A DNA stretch of 64,000 bases from Salisapilia sapeloensis. Taxonomy: Eukaryota; Oomycota; Peronosporomycetes; Peronosporales; Salisapiliaceae. A program made the translations under genes and the position numbers. Below are positions 53,910 to 64,000 of the stretch, in pieces. The stretch's first letter is position 1. Each line of letters opens with the position of its first letter. Location: NCBI GenBank assembly GCA_023334545.1, contig JAADVB010000080.1:1-64000 (forward strand), given 5' to 3'. The notes beneath the pieces were generated by a model that saw only the letters and a program-made list of their open reading frames with translations, was not told where the DNA came from and ran no database searches.

Positions 53910-56092
53910 TTACGGACAAAAGGTTTCCAATTGACCACCTAGCTCTAGGACTTGCTGCTGGAGGCGGGCATCCGAGTTTCGCCTCGAGAGCATGGATAAT
54001 TCGTCCTTTAGCTGCTGGAAGCAAGTGTCGCATGCCTGACATCGCTTCATTCTAACACACAAGGTTACTATTCAAGTTTAGAAGCTCTAGAGGATGGGTA
54101 CGTACCGCTCTTCGCTGGCGAAATCGACTTCTCTACCAGTAAACCCAGACGCCATTCTCGAGTCCTTTATTATCGGTGCAAATGCATCAAACAGTTCTTT
54201 GGAAGAGTGCACTCCGACTTCGTTGTATCGACCGAATCGACTGGCGACCAATTCGATCAGAAGCGGCAGCACCAAGACACATCCTTCCAAGTCTATGCCT
54301 AGGGTTTTCAGCTCTGCATGCCGAAAGACGTCAGAAGTGACTGCCTCCCGCTTCCCACTTGGCAGTGCAGCCAAGAATCGAAGTCCATCATGCAACTGCC
54401 CCCTCTGCCATCGCTCTAGCAATTGTGTCACCGTCTTCTTTCGAGCACTCAGTGTCTGGATCGACGTCTCCATCCCACTTCTCAACTCAACCATAAAGTC
54501 AGCACTAATATTATCTTCACTCTCCTCCGCTTGTGTCTTCATGCTACTGATTCGTCCTTCCGATGAAGACATCGGACGAGAGCTATTCGGTCGAGACGAC
54601 TGAGCAGAACTATTTGGTCGAGAGCTACTGGGTCTAGAGCGTTGAGCAGAGCTACTAGGTCTAGAATGCTGGGTAGAGCTGTTTGGTCGGCAGACTGAGA
54701 CGGATGTGGATGGTACAGAGCGTTGGAAGGGAGGGACTTGGTTAGCGTCTACTGTCCATATCGAGACAAAGGCGTCTTGAATAGAGCCTCCAACGATCTG
54801 TAGATCGTCTGTCATGATACAGTCGACATGTGCTTCCACAGCTCCATACTCCTTTACTCGTGGACTAGATAGACTACCGTGGCACTAGACACTATAGTCA
54901 GTATCATTGTAGGCCATGGAATGTCAATGTTCATACCTGTATAGCTGTTTCATACGACCAGACGCGCATGGCTTCAGAAGAGAAGGCAAAGAGGTATTGA
55001 CCACTGTAAGGCTCTGAGACCGAATGGCACATGGTCGTCGTCTACGTCTTTGTCACTACAATGTACTTTAAACGGCAAATGAACAACGTACGACAGAGTT
55101 ATCGATGGGCGTAATGCCGATCAAGCTCATTTCCTGGACATCATAGAATCGAACAGTCTTGTCAGCCGATGCAGACACGAGGATAAACTCTTCTGGATTG
55201 AATTCCAAATCTACACACAACTGTCAATCCTTTACCCATGAACATCCCAAATATACAAGAGCTACTTGTGATGGGGCCGCTGTGGTCGTGGAATTCCTTG
55301 AGCAATTTGCCCGCCGTGAGATCCCAGATACGAATGACCCCGTTGCTGTCTCCTGACGTCAACCATCGTCCATCCGGTGTGAACAACGCAGTTGTAACCT
55401 CCGACTTGTGCCCTTTAAAGGTCTGCATGCAGCCCTTGCTTTTCAAGTCCCACACCTAATACAATGAATATGAGCTCTGACAATTTTTACAAGTAAATAT
55501 CTACGACATACTTTTACGATAGTGTCCAGCGCTCCGGAAGCAACGTAGTCACCGTAGAGGTGGTAGTCGAGAGCTGTGCAGGATGCCATGTGGCCTTTCA
55601 GCGTCCTACTGACCTTGCCCGTTTCTAGGTCAAATGCTTTGATGGACCCGGAGCTTGCACCTGCCACTAGTCGACGTTCGGATGGGTCGAATGTGATACT
55701 TTCAATCGAGCTTTGGTGCCCTGTCAGGCTCTACAAGTCCAATAAGACTCACTTTAGCGAGCTAGTATTGATGGATCGTAGAGATCGTACCATGATGCTC
55801 TTGGTCTCTTTCTCACGCAGTCGCCACAAGTTGACAGCATGGTCTTCGCCACCCGTCGCCATCACTTGTCCCTATATTCAAACCAGAGCATAGTCATGAG
55901 TGTGACGTAGCATAATACGTATCGTATAACAACGGCACACACCGACTTGCGACCAAAGCGGAGACAATTGACGTCGGACGAGTGCGCTAGGAAGTGAGCT
56001 ATAGAGATAGGTTAGTATGGTGCACCTTGTAGAGTTACAAGTGGGAATGGAGCTACAGGAGACGTACAATGACGCTGCCATGTCGAGGTCAT
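53910..56092 (-). CDS. KATNB1: Katanin p80 WD40 subunit B1 (nine exons)
   Basis: Exons 56092-56068, 55998-55943, 55871-55791, 55730-55512, 55455-55266, 55210-55092, 55041-54937, 54884-54106 and 54051-53910 give 571 residues. The WD40 propeller is typical of p80: HSSDVNCLRFGRKSGQVMAT, SLTGHQSSIESITFDPSE, GSIKAFDLETGKVSRTLKGH, LKSKGCMQTFKGHKSEVT and DLTAGKLLKEFHDHSGPIT. A Ser/Arg/Pro-rich linker with repeated SRPxSS leads to the con80 domain (ARKKTVTQLLERWQRGQL) and the closing CQACDTCFQQLK. The p80 subunit targets katanin p60 to microtubules, centrosomes and basal bodies. The first exon is 25 nt; the catalytic p60 subunit is not in this window. Confidence 0.93.
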
Positions 56093-57062
56093 TGCCAATG
56101 CGCCTCTTTGCTAAGGTCGATTATATTTGCTTGCAAAATAGGAGTCTATTCGTGGTCATCGAATACGCTTTTAGGCCAATTTTATATCTATTATTACTAA
56201 TTATACAACAATAAAATTTAAGAATGTTAAAAGTAATCTCTTAAAGGCTAGTAAATTGAGAATAATTGCATAAAATATCCAGTCTTTGAATTGTTTTTGC
56301 AACTTAAGTAGTAGGAGCATGTATGTCGGAGTACACAATTCCTTCCTTTTAGAGAAAGATTTAAACTCCTGTAGACATACATATAGCCCTTACCAATCGC
56401 CTAGTGTAGATTATAGAGCGCTGAGAGCACTATGGTGTCCTATCAGATACGTCAACAGACAAAAGCTCGGTCAAAATAGTACTCAGAGATCTAAAGGTCG
56501 AGGTTACTCTATCATCTTTGCGGTCAATGCACGCGTGAGCGCATGTGATCGTTGCTCTCTGTGTGATATCACAGACTGAATAGACGATAGGAATGGATGT
56601 AGTGTATTTTTCAGGTCCTGACAAGGCCAGAATAACTAGTCGATGGAAGTGTGTGGCAATGGATCGTGGGATATCGCGATGTCCATGACTGGCGTGCGCA
56701 AAAGTGAGCAAATGTTCAATAATGGCACCAAGATGGGATACATGAGCAAGATGCGTTACGAAAGAGTCATATTGTAGTGCTGAGGGAGCTCACTTTTCAG
56801 TTTGCATTAAAAATTTCAGGATATTCATCTAGGAGTAAAGTTTCAGACTAAGTGGAAGGATCGCTACGAACTCAACTCCCGCAAGTGTCAACTACAAGGA
56901 AAGAAATCAAAGGCCGCAAATATATCCGAGATCGTAGCAACCCCAGCATAACGAAGTTTGCCATCGATCCGAAGCACGAGCCGTCGAGAATGATCTACTT
57001 AGGAGACGGGAGTCAGCAAGAGGAAAGTTCCATCGAACTGGGATGCATCACAAATATCATCT
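56093..57062. other. AT-rich intergenic region with a low-quality ORF
   Basis: Nearly 1 kb. It holds the katanin promoter at its left end, a very AT-rich patch near 56160-56290 and an 82-codon plus-strand ORF at 56852-57100 (KGRKYIRDRSNPSITKF...). The ORF's 3' end overlaps the dehydrogenase pseudogene in another frame. I see no family resemblance and do not call it a gene. Confidence 0.4.
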
Positions 57063-57977
57063 TTGGATGGGGAGGTGGCCGTAGCCGTCGGTGCAAATAG
57101 CGGGATAGGCTTACAAATGTCATTTCAGCTTGCTCGCAAAGGTGTAACGGCGATCCTCTGATGCCGAAGTGAAGTACGAGGTAAGGAGACCGATAAACTG
57201 CTTCAGGAAAAGCTGTCAAAAGAAGAGAGTGCAACCGCAGCGGTTTCATTCCTGAAACTAAGCGTGTGCGATCTGAGCAGTGTTCATACATTTTTGTTAA
57301 ATCTTTATGCCAAGTACGGCAAGATCAATCATCTCATCAATAATGCCGGTGTCATGGACATTGCACACTCCAAGACGGTCGACAAATTGAACCAGCAATG
57401 GTCCACGAACCACTTTGATCCCTTTGCGCTTACGTCTTAAATCCTCTACTTGTTCATAAAAGGATCTCTTTCGCCGATTGTGAACGTTAGCAGCATGGGT
57501 GCTCGACTCTAACTTCGATGAGGACAACATCGTCCCGTCCTCAGACAAGTACCTGTCGTTTCCAGTGTATATACGACCAAAGTCACCAGCCAACGCCTTG
57601 TCTATGAGTTGGACAGGAGGCTCAGGATGAAAGGTATAAAGGGTGCCATGGCAATTGCTGCCAATCCTGGTAGCGTCGTCACCGACTTGCTCAACCCTCT
57701 TACGGCCGAGGATAGCTTTCACATGCAAGTATTTTGAAAGGCTCGAATCTTTTTCATTTCTCCTCAAAGCTGAGATGGGTTCCCTTCTTACTCTTTTTGC
57801 TGTGACCGGCAAGAACGTCCAAGGTGGGAGCTCTTTGTGACGAATCGTTGAAGTGGATGCTTTGGCTACCCTACGCAGGAAAACCCGCTAGTAAAAGCCA
57901 CGCCCACTGCTGTTGAGGAAATGTTACGGAAGTTCAGTGAAGAACAGACAAAGGTCTCGTTGAAGGTCGGCAAGTAA
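57063..57977 (+). pseudogene. Decayed short-chain dehydrogenase/reductase (retinol-dehydrogenase-like)
   Basis: Pieces of one SDR lie in order. LDGEVAVAVGANSGIGLQM is the Rossmann GxxxGIG loop. LYAKYGKINHLINNAGVMD carries the NNAG motif. WSTNHFDPFALTS and IVNVSSMGARL hold the catalytic Ser region. YTTKVTSQRLVYELDRRL holds the YxxxK pair. IAANPGSVVTDLL is followed by AEMGSLLTLFAVTGKNVQGG and ENPLVKATPTAVEEMLRKF to a stop at 57977. The main frame is broken by stops at 57159, 57438 and 57510. The DSNFDEDN segment (about 57505-57570) and the AEMGS segment (from about 57766) lie in a shifted frame. The SDR reaction would be NAD(P)-dependent alcohol/ketone oxidoreduction; this copy cannot make it. 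Decay looks fairly recent, since whole motifs are still readable. Confidence 0.82.
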
Positions 57978-59475
57978 GACTTGCAAAGAGTCAAACAAGT
58001 TGGAAATTTTACTCCCTTTTATTAAGCAGCGGCCACTCATGATCTAGTTGGCAGTGATAGTGGCTAGTTGAATAAAGGGTGAAGGACCAGTGGTGATCTG
58101 AATTAAGGTTACTAAGTGTCGTGTACAAATCATTGCTATAACCATCACAGCATGACTTATACAAGAATTAAATTAGGTAGGCGACGCTTTCAAAGATATG
58201 AAAACCTAGAAGTAACTTGGAGCATATATACAATGTCTGCCGATTTAAAAGGATAGATTGTTGGGGATACAACCAATCAAAGCTAGCATTTGTTCGCTCA
58301 TATACAACCAGGTATACCCTGTAGCGTCAATACTTTTGTTATTGAGCACGGCCTACATTCTTATAATCCAAGCCTGGCAATGTAAATTGGACTCTGCGTT
58401 TCTAGCTTGAAGTACTATCCCTATTTTGCTAAGAGGTGAATAAACTCATGGGTCTAATGGGAAAATTCCACGTGCTGTATCACTATAGAATCCGATTTAC
58501 AAACGGTTCACGGACGGCACATTTCTGTTGGGTCGTTCAAAAGCGCATCAAGCTCAGACTTGAAAACATCATTAGCTTACGTTTTAGGCTGACATCCATC
58601 CGATACTGAATGCACTCTGAACAAGATGTGGAGAGCAACTTCAATCACGTTGAGATTTACTTCAGAAATGCCCCAATGCGGTGTCGAACAATATGTGGTT
58701 CCTCATCGATCGCCTCCTTTACAAGACGAAATGGGCAAAGATTAATCATTTCGAAAAGGATGCTGTGACACGTCTACTGTGCTTATTTTTTACTCGGCCT
58801 CGCAGTACCTACCGTCCTTCGTCAAATACAAGCTCGTTGTCTACGACAGAAATGTCCCTAGACAATGGCACCATCGTTAGTTTGCATTTGTACATGATGC
58901 TCTATTCTACCACCGACAATTGTAAAAAGATGAGAAAATCCTTGCATGCGTACTTTCCTCAGCCTTTCCGAGATACCATGAGTGCATACAAATGGCTTCA
59001 ACAAGGTCTTTACACTCTCTTAAAGCGCGTTGGTAATAGAGTATCGAGCCGGGTTTGTTCCATCCACTTTATCCACTCGTGATGCTCTATACATACGTTC
59101 CTGATCCGGCATACAAGAGACAATCTACACGTACCTCTGCCTTAACTACCAACTTTCCTTTTTCTCTACCACCTTTAATATTTTCTAGCCTCCATTTGCA
59201 CTATCCCGTATTCCAATGTGTACATCGTCTTTATCCCACGCCAACTCATCTTCCATGTGACAAGATGAAGGCGTAGGTAGAAACGCCTTCCATACCCAAC
59301 ACCAAAACTTTGCCAAGCGAATGTGCAAATTTTCAATAATCGAGCTTTGCTAGCTGTACAACTCTGCTGACCGTGTAAAAGGCGGCAAAATTCGAATTCG
59401 GGCGATACAAATTCCAAGTCAAAAGATCGGGCTATTTTTGCAAACAAATTGTGAACACCGAGAAAACACAGGCTC
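57978..59475. other. Gene-poor region left of cornichon
   Basis: About 1.5 kb. A 133-codon plus-strand frame at 58681-59082 (MWFLIDRLLYKTKWAKINHF...) is the only sizeable ORF. A second frame across it gives YLPSFVKYKLVVYDRNVPRQ before a stop. The mixture of frames suggests decayed coding sequence, but I cannot name a family. No terminal repeats or element motifs were seen. Confidence 0.4.
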
Positions 59476-60167
59476 ATGAGCATGCAGGTGGCTGTCGGAG
59501 TCCTCGCGTTTGCAGACGTCACGGCGCTCACGTTTCTAAATGGCTACTGGGTATCACTCTTTCATGTTCTCTTGCACTATACGTATGTCTTACGAAACTT
59601 CTTTCGCAATGAATAGCTAGTGACACTGGATGAGCTCGAGCTGGACCATTTGAATCCGGCCGATGTCTCAAGAAGACTCAATCGTCTTGTCAGTACGACT
59701 CTCATATCCATGCCCATCGTGCTGTCCTGACACGATTCTCCCTCTAGTTCCTGAAATGATTTTGCACGGCATTTACCTCGTACTGTGTGTACTCGGCTCG
59801 GCCTGGTGGATTCTATTACTCAATCTACCGATGGCAGGGTATCTCCTTCGACGGTATTGTTAAAGCTAGATCTACCGTTTTAACGATGAAACTGACAAGG
59901 GAAGGATAGATACATTCGAAACGAGCACCAGTTGGATCCGACGGAAATTCTTCGTTACAAAGACCTACAGCTCGCTCGTCGTGAGTCGATTATCAAGACC
60001 GTTTTCTTCGGTCTTCAGATCATCTACGCCATGTATTGGTACGTTCACAACACCTTTACTCTTCTATCCATCATACTCATCCAAACTCTTCCAGGATGAT
60101 TGTATCGATCATCGCTGCGACGCCGGACCGAAGAAGCCGTCGTAAGAACAAAAAGAAATCCAATTAA
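59476..60167 (+). CDS. Cornichon/ERV14 ER cargo receptor (five exons)
   Basis: Exons 59476-59550, 59617-59692, 59748-59853, 59910-60038 and 60095-60167 give 152 residues, the usual family length. Conserved marks: DELELDHLNPADVSRRLNRLV after the first helix, then IPEMILHGIYLVLCVLGSAWW, LNLPMAGYLLRRYIRNE, YKDLQLARRESIIKTVFFGL and a last helix followed by a Lys/Arg-rich tail. Three to four hydrophobic helices are predicted. Cornichon proteins load transmembrane cargo into COPII vesicles at ER exit sites. All exons are short, so the gene is visible only when spliced. The acidic family motif after helix 1 and the phase-correct joins make it secure. Confidence 0.92.
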
Positions 60168-60276
60168 ACATGCGCCAAACATTCCATTCTGGTCATTTCA
60201 GACATGCACACACCTATGCAAATACAATTTCCAAAGCTCTTCTCTCAAGCTCGTAAATTATGAACCCAATCGACAG

Positions 60277-60828
60277 CTATGCCACAGCGACGGCGACAAA
60301 GTGGAGCATCCCTGCCGCCGTCAGGACAAAACCCACGAGAACATATGGGAGTACCCATTCCTTGGACGGCGTCTGGACCATCTCTGCCGAGACGCCCGGC
60401 TCTTCTTGGTCCACCACCTCCTCTTCTTCCACCTCATCCACTTCTTCACTCAAACTCCTTTCCTTGAGTTTCTTCATGCAGCTCCCGCACGTCCGTACGT
60501 TTTTCTTCCGAAACCGGAGTTTCGTGTCCGAGCACGACGAGCACACGACGCCACCACAAAGTCCACAATGGTGTTTACCCCACACCCGGAACTCGTGCTT
60601 ACACACTTGGCACGCGACCTGGGATGACTTTGGCGTCCGATCGGACTTGGCGCACATCGCGTCTTGCTCGAGCCCAAGTGCCTGTGCCGACATCCGCCTG
60701 ACGAACGGCGCGACTTCTTCTGCTTCCCTATCTTCTTCAGGCCCAGTGCTCAGTCGCTTCGAGAGCGTCACATAGGCGGCTTTCGTCGGCGATGCACTGT
60801 CAGCTCTCCTTGTGCGCGTGATCCCCAT
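60277..60828 (-). CDS. Divergent FYVE zinc-finger protein with C-terminal membrane anchor
   Basis: Single exon, 183 residues. After a basic, Ser/Thr-containing N-terminus there are four CxxC pairs in FYVE order: ACQVCK, KHHCGLCGG, CSSCSD and CGSC. These give eight Zn ligands. The FYVE WxxD motif is not present and the usual R(R/K)HHCR reads GKHHCG, so PI3P binding is doubtful. An acidic stretch (EEVDEVEEEEVVDQEE) separates the finger from a C-terminal hydrophobic helix WVLPYVLVGFVLTAAGM, as in tail-anchored proteins. A role on an endomembrane is inferred. It is convergent with cornichon, about 110 bp apart. Confidence 0.8.
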   Translation of the reverse strand: MGITRTRRADSASPTKAAYVTLSKRLSTGPEEDREAEEVAPFVRRMSAQALGLEQDAMCAKSDRTPKSSQVACQVCKHEFRVWGKHHCGLCGGVVCSSCSDTKLRFRKKNVRTCGSCMKKLKERSLSEEVDEVEEEEVVDQEEPGVSAEMVQTPSKEWVLPYVLVGFVLTAAGMLHFVAVAVA

Positions 60829-61023
60829 CGTGAGCTATCTGATCTGGTCTGGTAATCGCGAAATGAGCAGCAATCTCGCGATGATATGGTTCAAACAGCT
60901 GATTGGGCCTTGAGACCCAGTCGCACCGTGGTCATTGGCTCCGATGCGACACCGAATCTGCGACAGCATCACTGCATTTGCAACTAGCGTCACCTAAAAT
61001 TTACTAATGTGCGCATCTATTGC

Positions 61024-64000
61024 CTACGAGACAGAGTGTCCATCTTCTACGTGCGTCTGATGCCACGTCTGGTCCAGTACGTGGCTTAACATGTTCGTAG
61101 CTGCATGCACCGCCTCGATCTCTTGTCTGACGCCGTCATAGACTTGCTGAACCGGACCATCCATCATCTTGCGGGTGGAAATCCAGACCAACCCTGTCTG
61201 AGTCATACGTGCGTAACAAGGCAAGTCACGATGTATGTACTGCCGGTAATAATGGACGACCCTTCTCCTGGTAACCGACGTGGATGCTGGCTGGGCCACG
61301 ATCGCGTACTCGTCGTCATGATTCCGATGGGAGAACGGAATCGGATGCAACGCTTCACAGACAAAGCCGAACTTTTGGACGAGTGCCTCTTCCACCATCT
61401 TCTGCTCGGCCGTCGATCGAACAGGCAAAAAGATCGGACACACCATCGGGTGCAGATCCAAGTTATTCGAAATTCCGACTTCTGGCACTTGTAAAAAGTC
61501 CAGATTCAGCTGCTTGGCACGTCGACCGAGCGTCCCGATAAAGTCTTCCACAAGAGCGCTTCGACACACGAGCCACTGGACTTCAACGTGGAAGCACTGG
61601 GCACTCCGCAGGTCTGTATCAAGGTGAAGGACAACCCAGTTCTGCCCGGACGGAGCGTCATTCGCCTGCAATGGGATCTTGACGTTCACCTGTCGTAGTC
61701 GTTTGAAAGCTTCGATGCCACTCATCGGTCCTCCCGTCGGTATCTTGAGTCTCGGCACATCATCTCGACTCTCTGCTTTCGATCGTAGATGCTCTAGGAA
61801 TTTCACCACTCGATCCGTATACTCCTGCAACTCATCTGAATCCACTTGCTGATCGTTGCGTGCTTTCGGAGGGATAATGCAGTAAAGAATACGCTTGTAC
61901 CGGATCGCTTCACTCATCTCGTCATAATACCCACACACCAATTGATCCAAGTAGTTCCACGCGTACTCTAGTCGCGGATACTTTCGAAACTCCTGTGAAA
62001 CGCTACGAAAGGTACTATCGATCGGAGACCACAACTGATATCGATATTCCATAATGTCCACATCACTCTTCATAGCTGTCTTCTGAAGGAACCGCTTGAC
62101 GTCAATCGTCTGCGTCTCATCGTTATACTTGATCTCATGGATCCGATGACCCATACTCAGTCGATACACTTTCTCCTTACCTCCATGTCCATGACTCACG
62201 AGCTGAAAGTCTTGGGAGAAGCGTTGAGCGACCATCTCGATCACGAGCTCCCGATAGTCTCGAAATGTCACGCCACTGTGTTCATCTCGTTCTGGCAAGA
62301 TGACGCTATAAAACGCTTCGGTATAGTGCGACTGGAGCTCTTGGGATGACGGCGAGTAGTCTGTCGTAAGTGGTAGTAGAGCAGGAAAGCATAAACTCTT
62401 CCATTTAAGAACGCTTTGCACTTGCTTGTATCTCGTTCCGTCACTCGGATACAACTGACTCCACCGACGCTGGTTGCTCGTCAACTGACGCAAGATCGAC
62501 ACACGCGTATAGAAAAGTTCCTCTCGCCCAGCACCATCAGCTGGGAGCAAGATAGGAGATGTCGTAAATGGAAGTTGACTGCCCATGTGCTCCAGCGCAT
62601 AGGAGCTGTGCGGCGTCGCATTGCGTGATCGATTCGACCCGATGCTTTCCGGCAAGTATACGTCCTCGTCAGATAAAGTCAAATTCCCTTCCGACCCACC
62701 ACTCGCTCGATCCGACCGCAACGGAGATGAACTCGATGCATCTAGTACGTAATTATTCAAACTATCTTGACTACGTCGAGGCAAAGACTCGAGTGCCTTG
62801 TCCAGAGCAACATGCTGGAGAGAAGACGATGCTTCTCCTGCTCTTTTCTTCAGTGACGACGGAGCAGACGGTCGGAGAGGGGGTGTCCAGACTGCTTGGA
62901 AGCCATTGTTATCACCATCAGAAGATCGAGTCGAGTGTTTCGTCTCGTTGGACCGGAAGAAGGAAAACACTTGGTCATCGTATCGGTCAAATGCTTCAGC
63001 TAATCGTTGCGAATCGATCGGGGCTGGCTGGTGATCCCGAGCTGCATGAGGTACCTGCGCTCCATCTTCCATGATAACTAGACTAGACGTTCGTGCTCGA
63101 ACCAAGTCGCTCAGTGGTTCCTTTCGAAAGAACTCAGCATCTCGATCTCCTGCCGAAGTATCAAACCCATTCAGCAGCTTTTCTAATGGCTCTGGTAGAC
63201 GTTGACTGTTTCCAGACTGGAGCATGCGACACATCGGTAAAGGCTCAAAGCCTTTTGGGTGTGATGTCCGAGGCTGGCAGACATCGCAATAACCAGTGAT
63301 GTCCGTGTCCAAACCGCACGTATGTGGTTCAACCATGTCTTCCTGGACAAAAGACAGAGGAATCCAGAGCGGAACAACGTACCGACTGCGTGCATTCGAG
63401 CTCTTCTTACGACAGAATCGACAGCGCATGGATGAAGAGTAATTGTCCGTCACCGACTGGGAGTCGAATACGCCGTCCGTGGACGACGCACGAGATTTAC
63501 GTGTCGATTTGCCTAACGTCGCGCCACAGTGGGAGCAGACGTCGGCATTGCTATTGTCTCCTGATCGAGACGGGAGGTGCATGTCGCCTAGTTCAGACTG
63601 TTTAAACAGGAACAACGGACATTTATGAAGAGGAGGTGTCGCGAGAGAAATGAGGTCTATGCCGATGCCATGATCCATCATCCGCTGCTCCGTAATCTCA
63701 GACAATCGCCGATTGACGCTAAAGATGCCGTTACCAGCCGTCATGAGCACGACGCTCTGGCCAGAGCGTGCGAGATGGCGGTCAATATGGTGCTTTTCGA
63801 ATATGTTCAAGACGAGATTAATGGCTTCTAGTAGGTTTCCATCCTGCGCCTTGGACGGAGTACCTCGAAGACTTCCAGATTCCTTTGGTGTAAAGAAATT
63901 AGAGGGAGAGTGCCATCCACATGCTCGTGGGAACCCATTTAGCTCTTCCTTGAGCGTCACTAACAATGGCTCTACTTCAGTGACAAGCGTGTCGAACGTC
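61024..64000 (-). CDS. IML1/DEPDC5-like GATOR1 subunit (5' end outside window)
   Basis: The frame is open from the right edge to a stop at 61024, at least 991 residues, so the N-terminus is missing. It starts within the IML1 block DTLVTEVEPLLVTLKEELNG. It continues with LLEAINLVLNIFEKHHIDRHL, SVVLMTAGNGIFSVNRRLSEI, TEQRMMDHGIGIDLISLATPPLH and FVQEDMVEPHTC. Later come ILRQLTSNQRRWSQLYP, HYTEAFYSVILPERDEHSGVTF and QFSYDFQ-type YRLSMGHRIHEIKYN. IML1/DEPDC5 is the GAP-bearing subunit of GATOR1, which turns off TORC1 on lysosomes/vacuoles when amino acids are low. Two Cys pairs (CSHC, CRFC) and CDVC suggest a zinc site. I do not see a clear DEP domain before the C-terminal domain. Confidence 0.85.
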   Translation of the reverse strand, partial: TFDTLVTEVEPLLVTLKEELNGFPRACGWHSPSNFFTPKESGSLRGTPSKAQDGNLLEAINLVLNIFEKHHIDRHLARSGQSVVLMTAGNGIFSVNRRLSEITEQRMMDHGIGIDLISLATPPLHKCPLFLFKQSELGDMHLPSRSGDNSNADVCSHCGATLGKSTRKSRASSTDGVFDSQSVTDNYSSSMRCRFCRKKSSNARSRYVVPLWIPLSFVQEDMVEPHTCGLDTDITGYCDVCQPRTSHPKGFEPLPMCRMLQSGNSQRLPEPLEKLLNGFDTSAGDRDAEFFRKEPLSDLVRARTSSLVIMEDGAQVPHAARDHQPAPIDSQRLAEAFDRYDDQVFSFFRSNETKHSTRSSDGDNNGFQAVWTPPLRPSAPSSLKKRAGEASSSLQHVALDKALESLPRRSQDSLNNYVLDASSSSPLRSDRASGGSEGNLTLSDEDVYLPESIGSNRSRNATPHSSYALEHMGSQLPFTTSPILLPADGAGREELFYTRVSILRQLTSNQRRWSQLYPSDGTRYKQVQSVLKWKSLCFPALLPLTTDYSPSSQELQSHYTEAFYSVILPERDEHSGVTFRDYRELVIEMVAQRFSQDFQLVSHGHGGKEKVYRLSMGHRIHEIKYNDETQTIDVKRFLQKTAMKSDVDIMEYRYQLWSPIDSTFRSVSQEFRKYPRLEYAWNYLDQLVCGYYDEMSEAIRYKRILYCIIPPKARNDQQVDSDELQEYTDRVVKFLEHLRSKAESRDDVPRLKIPTGGPMSGIEAFKRLRQVNVKIPLQANDAPSGQNWVVLHLDTDLRSAQCFHVEVQWLVCRSALVEDFIGTLGRRAKQLNLDFLQVPEVGISNNLDLHPMVCPIFLPVRSTAEQKMVEEALVQKFGFVCEALHPIPFSHRNHDDEYAIVAQPASTSVTRRRVVHYYRQYIHRDLPCYARMTQTGLVWISTRKMMDGPVQQVYDGVRQEIEAVHAATNMLSHVLDQTWHQTHVEDGHSVS

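Noticed and set aside
58681-59082. 133-codon ORF as a gene
   Set aside because: No family resemblance, and a second frame over the same bases looks equally coding-like. It is treated as possible decayed sequence.

Overview
This is a nuclear, protein-coding window from a stramenopile, most likely an oomycete. The evidence is a UDP-glucose pyrophosphorylase/phosphoglucomutase fusion, a CNBD potassium channel, flagellum-linked genes in an otherwise fungus-like setting, and very compact packing. Introns run about 50-80 bp with GT..AG ends, and tail-to-tail gene gaps are often only 20-60 bp. I cannot fix genus or species. All exon joins below were made by hand from reading frame, GT/AG sites and family conservation. 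No transcript evidence was available.

Layout. Left part (1-12.4 kb): YIPF6/YIP4, an EMAP-II-like tRNA-binding protein, condensin-II subunit D3, a cyclic-nucleotide-binding K+ channel in nine exons, a mitochondrial [2Fe-2S] ferredoxin, an SPT3-like SAGA subunit and CFAP20. After a 1.2 kb gap without a recognisable gene (12.4-13.6 kb) come COX15, the UGP-PGM fusion, an SFI1/CCDC191-like coiled-coil protein, a tetraspanin, an unknown two-exon gene and a seven-exon REEP/HVA22 gene. A gene-poor stretch (25.2-27.1 kb) follows.

Middle part (27-45 kb): AFG2-type AAA ATPase, a NACHT/STAND-like P-loop protein, IQCH, a PH-domain protein carrying both Qb and Qc SNARE motifs, a small LYR-family protein in three exons, an mRNA-capping enzyme that fuses a Cet1-type triphosphatase to guanylyltransferase, a bZIP factor, a putatively myristoylated AGC kinase and the ribosome-export GTPase LSG1.

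Right part (45-64 kb): a large unknown coiled-coil protein, snurportin-1, CLP1 kinase, a mitochondrial PPR protein, katanin p80, a decayed short-chain dehydrogenase, cornichon/ERV14, a divergent FYVE protein with a C-terminal membrane anchor and a 5'-truncated IML1/DEPDC5 gene running off the right edge.

Themes. Cilium/zoospore functions recur (CFAP20, IQCH, katanin p80, CCDC191-like). So do ribosome/RNA functions (AFG2, LSG1, CLP1, capping enzyme, snurportin), secretory traffic (YIPF6, cornichon, PH-SNAP, REEP) and mitochondria (COX15, ferredoxin, LYR, PPR). I see no defence system, virus, prophage, transposon core or CRISPR array. The most unusual items are the PH-Qb-Qc SNARE, the TTM-triphosphatase/guanylyltransferase fusion, the NACHT-like protein and the IML1 homologue with cysteine pairs.
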